DNA of 8,905 nucleotides from Acidobacteriota bacterium. GTDB lineage: Bacteria > Acidobacteriota > Terriglobia > Acidiferrales > UBA7541. Below are positions 5,699 through 8,905 of this stretch, piece after piece (positions within the stretch are counted from its first letter, which is position 1; every line of letters starts with the position of its first letter). The DNA is taken from the NCBI GenBank assembly GCA_003224075.1, contig QHYF01000190.1:1-8905 (forward strand), given 5' to 3'. The notes under the pieces are model-generated. The model made no database searches. It saw only the letters and a program-made list of their open reading frames with translations, and was not told the DNA's origin. A program made the position numbers and the translations under genes.

Positions 5699-6841
5699 CT
5701 ACCTGCCTGTGGCAAGGGACCCAAGTTCGGAGCGCGTTTGCATGACGCGAAGGATGGAATCGCGGGTGACCATGCCAACAATCTGGGGCGCGCCATCGCC
5801 GGAGCCGCTCACCACCGGCATCTGATTGACATCCGCGCTGAGGAGCCGCTCGAGTAGACGGAGGAGAGGTTCATCCGGCGAGGTCCACAAGATTTTTTCC
5901 CGGGGAATCATGGCGGATTGGACGGAGTTGTGGGTCCATTCATTGCGCGGCACGGCGTTGAGGGTGTGGACGTTCATCATGCCCACGAGCCGGCCGTCGT
6001 TGAGGACGAGATGGCAGCGGCGGCCGGTGCGCAGAACTTCTGCGCCGTATTCTTCCAGCGTGATGTGCCCTTCAACGGCAGGGACTTCGTGGCTCATCAC
6101 GTCCGCGGCGCTGAGTCCAGCGAGGGTTTCGCGGATGGCGACTTGCGCAACGCTTTCCTGCGCGGCATTCAGCAGGAACCAGCCGATAAAGGCGAGCCAA
6201 AGCAGTTGAACCTTGCCGTTGAAGACACCGTAGGCACCAATAAGAATCATCCCGTAGGCCACCAGTTTTCCGCTAGCGGCCGCAACACGAGTCGCTTTCG
6301 CAAAATTCTTGGTTGCTCCCCAAACGACAGCGCGGAAAATCCTTCCACCGTCAAGGGGAAAGCCGGGCAACAGATTGAATGCGGCGAGCGCGGCATTCGT
6401 CTGCCAAAGCCAAGTCGCGAGTGCACCCGTCATCTGGCTATAAGGGAAAAGCAAAGTCAGGACGTAAAAGCCTCCAGCCAGGAAACCGCTGGCCAGAGGT
6501 CCCGCAATGGCGATGTTGAATTCCTCGATAGCCCTCGAAGGTTCGCGTCCGATGCGGGCTATGCCACCGAAAATGAATAAAGTAATGGAGACGACCGGAA
6601 TCTTGTAATACTGAGCCACCACACTGTGCGCCAGTTCGTGTAAGACTACCGAACCAAAGAAAAGCACGCTGGTCAGAATGCCAAGAGTCCAATGTTGCGC
6701 GGAGCTCCATTGCGGATGGAGCTGTGTGAACTGCATGGCCAGCGAGAACGTGATGAGGCAAAAAATAATCACCCAACTGGCGTGCAAATAGATGGGGATG
6801 CCGAGAATCCGTCCAATCTTCAGGCCTGGTCGCGTAGGCAT
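5699..6841 (-). CDS. Site-2 protease family M50 metalloprotease with two CBS domains (380 aa)
   Basis: An intramembrane zinc protease, expected to cut membrane-bound substrates within or near the bilayer. The N-terminal two thirds are hydrophobic with about six membrane segments. HELAH (residues 68-72) is the HExxH zinc site, and NLLPGFPLDGGR (156-167) supplies the third zinc ligand, Asp164. FGGIARIG (91-98) and FNIAIAGPLAS (108-118) are typical of this branch. The C-terminus, about 244-370, carries a pair of CBS domains (one beginning around AADVMS, the second around QSAMIP and ending VGMVTRDSILRVM), which usually sense adenine nucleotides and regulate activity. This matches the M50B CBS-containing group (SpoIVFB/Rv2625c-like). 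It starts at ATG 6841; a GGAGAG lies 11 bases upstream, rather far, so initiation may be weak. It diverges from the 65-aa and SPFH genes. The substrate is unknown; an anti-sigma factor or membrane quality-control target is possible. Confidence 0.9.
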   Translation of the reverse strand: MPTRPGLKIGRILGIPIYLHASWVIIFCLITFSLAMQFTQLHPQWSSAQHWTLGILTSVLFFGSVVLHELAHSVVAQYYKIPVVSITLFIFGGIARIGREPSRAIEEFNIAIAGPLASGFLAGGFYVLTLLFPYSQMTGALATWLWQTNAALAAFNLLPGFPLDGGRIFRAVVWGATKNFAKATRVAAASGKLVAYGMILIGAYGVFNGKVQLLWLAFIGWFLLNAAQESVAQVAIRETLAGLSAADVMSHEVPAVEGHITLEEYGAEVLRTGRRCHLVLNDGRLVGMMNVHTLNAVPRNEWTHNSVQSAMIPREKILWTSPDEPLLRLLERLLSADVNQMPVVSGSGDGAPQIVGMVTRDSILRVMQTRSELGSLATGR

Positions 6842-6877
6842 TTCGTGAGTGACTCTCCAAGGCGCTCCTGCCTCTCT

Positions 6878-6906
6878 ACACTACCCCCGATTGGTCCTTC
6901 CGCCAA
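6878..6906 (-). promoter_or_regulatory. Candidate promoter for the M50 protease gene
   Basis: On the minus strand TTGGCG (6906-6901, 4 of 6 to TTGACA) is followed after 17 bases by TAGTGT (6883-6878, 3 of 6 to TATAAT). Its position, about 37 bases before the start codon, is right, but the -10 is poor. Confidence 0.3.
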
Positions 6907-6955
6907 ACGTACGGGCGATGGGACGCGTCTCGACGGCCACGCCGTGTAAACATCC

Positions 6956-6972
6956 CCACAGATAACCTGTGG
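6956..6972. promoter_or_regulatory. CCACAG-ATAAC-CTGTGG dyad, candidate operator in the divergent region
   Basis: CCACAG (6956-6961) and CTGTGG (6967-6972) are exact inverted 6-mers around ATAAC. The right arm overlaps the first three bases of a -35-like hexamer (6970-6975) for the rightward genes, the place where a repressor would bind. It could also form a short hairpin in a leftward transcript if one began further right. It does not match a DnaA box consensus. Confidence 0.4.
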
Positions 6973-6998
6973 ACACGTCTTCATAAGCCTCGTATTTT
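6970..6998 (+). promoter_or_regulatory. Candidate promoter for the 65-aa protein and SPFH genes
   Basis: TGGACA (6970-6975, 5 of 6 to TTGACA) and TATTTT (6993-6998, 4 of 6 to TATAAT) are separated by exactly 17 bases. Transcription would begin near 7005, giving a leader of about 55 bases before the ATG at 7060. The dyad at 6956-6972 overlaps the -35. Confidence 0.42.
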
Positions 6999-7059
6999 CA
7001 ACACATTTAGCTTGGCCATGACATTGCGCTCCCCCGACTTGCAAGACAGGAGACACGTC

Positions 7060-7257
7060 ATGATCGCCATGCTGAACTTCGCAACACTTGTCATCGCCAC
7101 GATGCTCGCGGCCGCCGCTGCGGTGGCTTTCCAGTGGTTGCTGTTGCGCGCGGCCTTTTTGATGATGAGTCCAGCCACGGCTCGAAGGATTTCCGTGCGC
7201 GCAGAACTGGCGCGCGGCACAGCGGAACTTGCGCGGGCCTTCGCGTCGCATCGCTGA
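7060..7257 (+). CDS. Small single-pass membrane protein, 65 aa, function unknown
   Basis: I do not recognise a family. The protein has one hydrophobic segment, about residues 5-28 (FATLVIATMLAAAAAVAF plus flanks), then LLLRAAFLMM, and a basic, probably amphipathic C-terminal helix rich in Ala, Arg and Glu (about 40-62). The basic tail suggests N-out, C-in topology. The start is well supported: AGGAG (7048-7052) lies 7 bases before ATG 7060. The frame extends upstream to an in-frame start at 7012, but that is not preceded by an SD. The gene lies 160 bases before the SPFH gene on the same strand with no terminator between, so the two may be co-transcribed; small membrane partners are known for other SPFH proteins, but a link here is only inferred. 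Real coding status is likely but not certain. Confidence 0.62.
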   Translation: MIAMLNFATLVIATMLAAAAAVAFQWLLLRAAFLMMSPATARRISVRAELARGTAELARAFASHR

Positions 7258-7378
7258 GCAAAGCGCAGGCTCGCTCGGACGCTTCCGGCGGGATTCCTCC
7301 GGCAAGCGACGACTTGCATCGGGGCGCTGGAATTTGCCCGGCTCTTCGTAAGCGGCGGGATAGGCGGTCAGCACTCCG

Positions 7379-7392
7379 CCGCAGCGCTGCGG
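7379..7392. repeat. Perfect 14-bp palindrome upstream of the SPFH gene
   Basis: CCGCAGCGCTGCGG is fully self-complementary. It lies 11 bases before the AAGGGAG ribosome site of the SPFH gene. With no loop it suits a DNA-binding dimer better than an RNA hairpin, and in GC-rich DNA it could be chance. The remainder of the 160-base gap (7258-7417) shows no gene. Confidence 0.35.
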
Positions 7393-7417
7393 GAAATGGG
7401 ATGAAGGGAGCAACACC

Positions 7418-8803
7418 ATGATGGCTCTGAAGTACTTGCTGATGGTTCTTGGAGTCGGGCTGTTCGGCAGCGGCTCAGCCCTGGTCGCTTACGACATTTT
7501 TCTCGCCGCGCAGCTTCGCCGGCTGCTGCGGCGCGACACGACGGATGAATCCGGCGCGGAGGTGGGGGCGCCGGCCCGCCGCCCTTTTCGGCCGGTGCGC
7601 TGGAGGCTGGCGCTGCAGCTCGCGGCAGCGGGCACGCTGGCAATGCTGATCACGGAGAGCATTGCGGTGATTCCCGATGGAGCAGCGGGCGTCCGCATCA
7701 GTCAAATCTCAGGCGCCCGGCCCGGTACGTTGTATGCGGGCGTGCATGTGATTACGCCGCTGGTCGATTCGGTGGCCATCTACGATACGCGCGAACAGGT
7801 GTATTCAACGCTGGCGTCAGAAAATCCCAAGCAGAAAGGTGATTTGCTGACAGTGCAGGCGCGGGAAGGACTGAACATCGGGCTGGCCGTCTCCGTGCGT
7901 TACCGGTTGGACCCCAAGAGACTGGATTCCATCCACACGAATTTGCCGCAACCCGTGGGCGAGCAGGTGGTGGCGCCTGTGGTTGCCACGATTTACCGGC
8001 AGCTCGCTCCGAATTACATCACTCGTGAAATTTTCGCCACGAAGCGGGAGGAGCTGCGCGCCACAGCGGCGGAAGCGATTACCTCGCGGCTGGCGAGCGA
8101 CGGGATCGTCGTGCGGGAGGTGTTGCTGCGCGACTTGCAGCTTCCCGCCGAATACGCCAAGGGGCTCGAAGGGCTGTTGTTAAAAGAGCAGGAAAACGAG
8201 CGGCTGGGAACCGAGCAGGAGATCAAGCAGAAAGAAGTGCGCATTGCCGAGCTGGAAGCGGAGGCGCAAAAAGCGCGCGACGTAAAGCAGGCGGAAGCGC
8301 AAGCACAAGTGCGCGTCTTGCAGGCCAAGGGGGAAGCCGACGCAATGCAGTATACGCTTCCGCTGAAACAGAAACAGATCGAACAGACCAAGCTGGAAGC
8401 GCAGGCGCGTAAGGAATCGACGCTGCAAAACGCTGAGGCCGCCGCACAAGCCAAGATCATCGACAGCAAGGCGGAAGTTGAGCGGCAGAAAAATCTTGCC
8501 GACGCCGAGGCCAACCGGATTCGCGTGACGGCCGCGGCTGACGCCGAACGCATGAAATTCGAAGCGTCCGTGCTGAAGCAGAACCCGATGCTCATCCAGA
8601 AAATCATCGCGGAACGGCTCTCCGACAAGCTGCAAATCATGATGGTGCCCATCGACGGGAGGAATTTCTTCGCCAACGACGTGATGCGTTCGGCATTTTC
8701 CAGCGTGGGCAGCGGGCGCGGCCTCTCATCGGACCAGGATCCCGATGATCCAGCGCCGACGGCAACCGCGACGGCACAGAAGCGGCCTTCGAAAAGGCCG
8801 TGA
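7418..8803 (+). CDS. SPFH/prohibitin-like (Band 7) membrane protein with two N-terminal helices (461 aa)
   Basis: A membrane scaffold protein of the stomatin/prohibitin/flotillin/HflKC superfamily; such proteins form oligomeric rings that organise membranes and often control membrane proteases. In order there is a first membrane segment (about 5-30), an arginine-rich loop (33-63, including RRLLRRD and ARRPFRPVRWR), a second membrane segment (about 64-86), the SPFH domain (about 82-250, with prohibitin-like IPDGAAGVR, GVHVITPLVDSVAIYDTREQ and TREIFATKREEL) and a long Ala/Glu/Lys/Gln-rich coiled coil (about 250-385, including QAKGEADA). It ends in a variable Pro/Asp/Thr-rich tail. The usual family layout has one N-terminal helix, so the extra one is notable; with the basic loop inside, the SPFH domain would lie on the periplasmic side, as in HflK/HflC. 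ATG 7418 is chosen because AAGGGAG (7404-7410) sits 7 bases upstream. Its target is unknown; the M50 protease lies nearby. Confidence 0.88.
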   Translation: MMALKYLLMVLGVGLFGSGSALVAYDIFLAAQLRRLLRRDTTDESGAEVGAPARRPFRPVRWRLALQLAAAGTLAMLITESIAVIPDGAAGVRISQISGARPGTLYAGVHVITPLVDSVAIYDTREQVYSTLASENPKQKGDLLTVQAREGLNIGLAVSVRYRLDPKRLDSIHTNLPQPVGEQVVAPVVATIYRQLAPNYITREIFATKREELRATAAEAITSRLASDGIVVREVLLRDLQLPAEYAKGLEGLLLKEQENERLGTEQEIKQKEVRIAELEAEAQKARDVKQAEAQAQVRVLQAKGEADAMQYTLPLKQKQIEQTKLEAQARKESTLQNAEAAAQAKIIDSKAEVERQKNLADAEANRIRVTAAADAERMKFEASVLKQNPMLIQKIIAERLSDKLQIMMVPIDGRNFFANDVMRSAFSSVGSGRGLSSDQDPDDPAPTATATAQKRPSKRP

Positions 8804-8820
8804 GGCGCGAATCAGAGTTT

Positions 8821-8840
8821 GCGCAGGATAAAGCCTGCGC
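8821..8840. repeat. Palindromic element GCGCAGG/CCTGCGC after the SPFH gene
   Basis: GCGCAGG (8821-8827) pairs exactly with CCTGCGC (8834-8840) over the loop ATAAAG, 17 bases after the SPFH stop. No T-run follows, so it is not a classical intrinsic terminator. From memory, near-identical hairpins (GCGCAGGCTGAAGCCTGCGCTAC-like) recur between genes in Acidobacteriota, so it is probably a dispersed REP-like element; only one copy lies in this window. Confidence 0.5.
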
Positions 8841-8853
8841 TACTGGGCTCCGC

Positions 8854-8876
8854 TAGCCAGGACCCCTGTGGGTGGC
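8854..8876. repeat. Second imperfect hairpin near the right edge
   Basis: AGCC and ACCC pair with GGGT and GGCT around CTGT, with a 3-base bulge (AGG) on the left side. Together with the hairpin at 8821-8840 it makes the non-coding tail after the SPFH gene structured. It may be the second half of the same dispersed element. Bases 8877-8905 show no gene. Confidence 0.3.
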
Positions 8877-8905
8877 TCGGGACGCGTCGTTGAAAAGGTG
8901 GAGAG

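Noticed and set aside
5918..6580. Plus-strand frame of 220 codons opposite the M50 protease gene
   Set aside because: The opposite strand carries HELAH, LDGGR and CBS domains; this frame has no recognisable domain.
6951..6975. Possible DnaA box or replication-origin signal at CCCCACAGATAACCTGTGGACA
   Set aside because: TTATCTGTGG does not match TTATNCACA, there is only one such site, and no replication gene or AT-rich unwinding region is nearby.
7134..7421. Plus-strand frame running from the 65-aa gene to the SPFH start
   Set aside because: Overlaps the 65-aa gene in another frame, with no ribosome site and low-complexity Arg/Ala/Gly content.
8014..8676. Minus-strand frame of 220 codons rich in Ser/Ala/Cys opposite the SPFH coiled coil
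   Set aside because: Its biased composition is what the reverse complement of Glu/Lys/Ala/Gln-rich coiled-coil codons produces.

Overview
The window reads as bacterial chromosome: GC-rich, with a compact set of housekeeping and membrane genes. I see no transposase, integrase, phage gene, CRISPR array, tRNA or rRNA. The gene mix is a PPi-type phosphofructokinase, a xylulokinase, a YakC-like aldo/keto reductase, a CBS-containing site-2 protease and an SPFH protein. Together with a GCGCAGG/CCTGCGC palindrome at the right edge, this suggests a soil Acidobacteriota. That assignment is an inference from general familiarity; no marker gene is present.

Left part (1-3341, plus strand). The window opens inside a HAD-family phosphatase gene that ends at a strong intrinsic terminator (423-454). 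A probable promoter then leads into a two-gene unit of a PPi-dependent phosphofructokinase (582-1790) and a xylulokinase (1842-3341), joining glycolysis to pentose entry. The xylulokinase has no ATG, GTG or TTG in the right place. Its conserved N-terminus is complete only if translation starts at an ATC codon just after a good Shine-Dalgarno sequence.

Middle (3342-5588). An 88-residue membrane protein on the minus strand (3429-3695) diverges from an aldo/keto reductase (3900-4889). A perfect 10-bp dyad between them flanks a minus-strand -10-like box. Next is a class I SAM methyltransferase (5026-5588) whose start codon and family-like N-terminus lie in a different frame from the rest of the protein, implying a one-base deletion, a sequence error or recoding.

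Right part (5699-8905). A membrane-embedded M50 (site-2) protease with two CBS domains (minus strand, 5699-6841) diverges from a 65-residue single-pass membrane protein (7060-7257), which is followed by a 461-residue SPFH/prohibitin-like protein (7418-8803). The shared intergenic region has promoter-like elements facing both ways and a dyad overlapping one -35. The layout invites the idea of a small membrane-proteostasis module, but that link is inferred from position only. No dramatic new system is evident. The strongest oddities are the ATC start, the frameshift and the protease/SPFH/small-protein neighbourhood.
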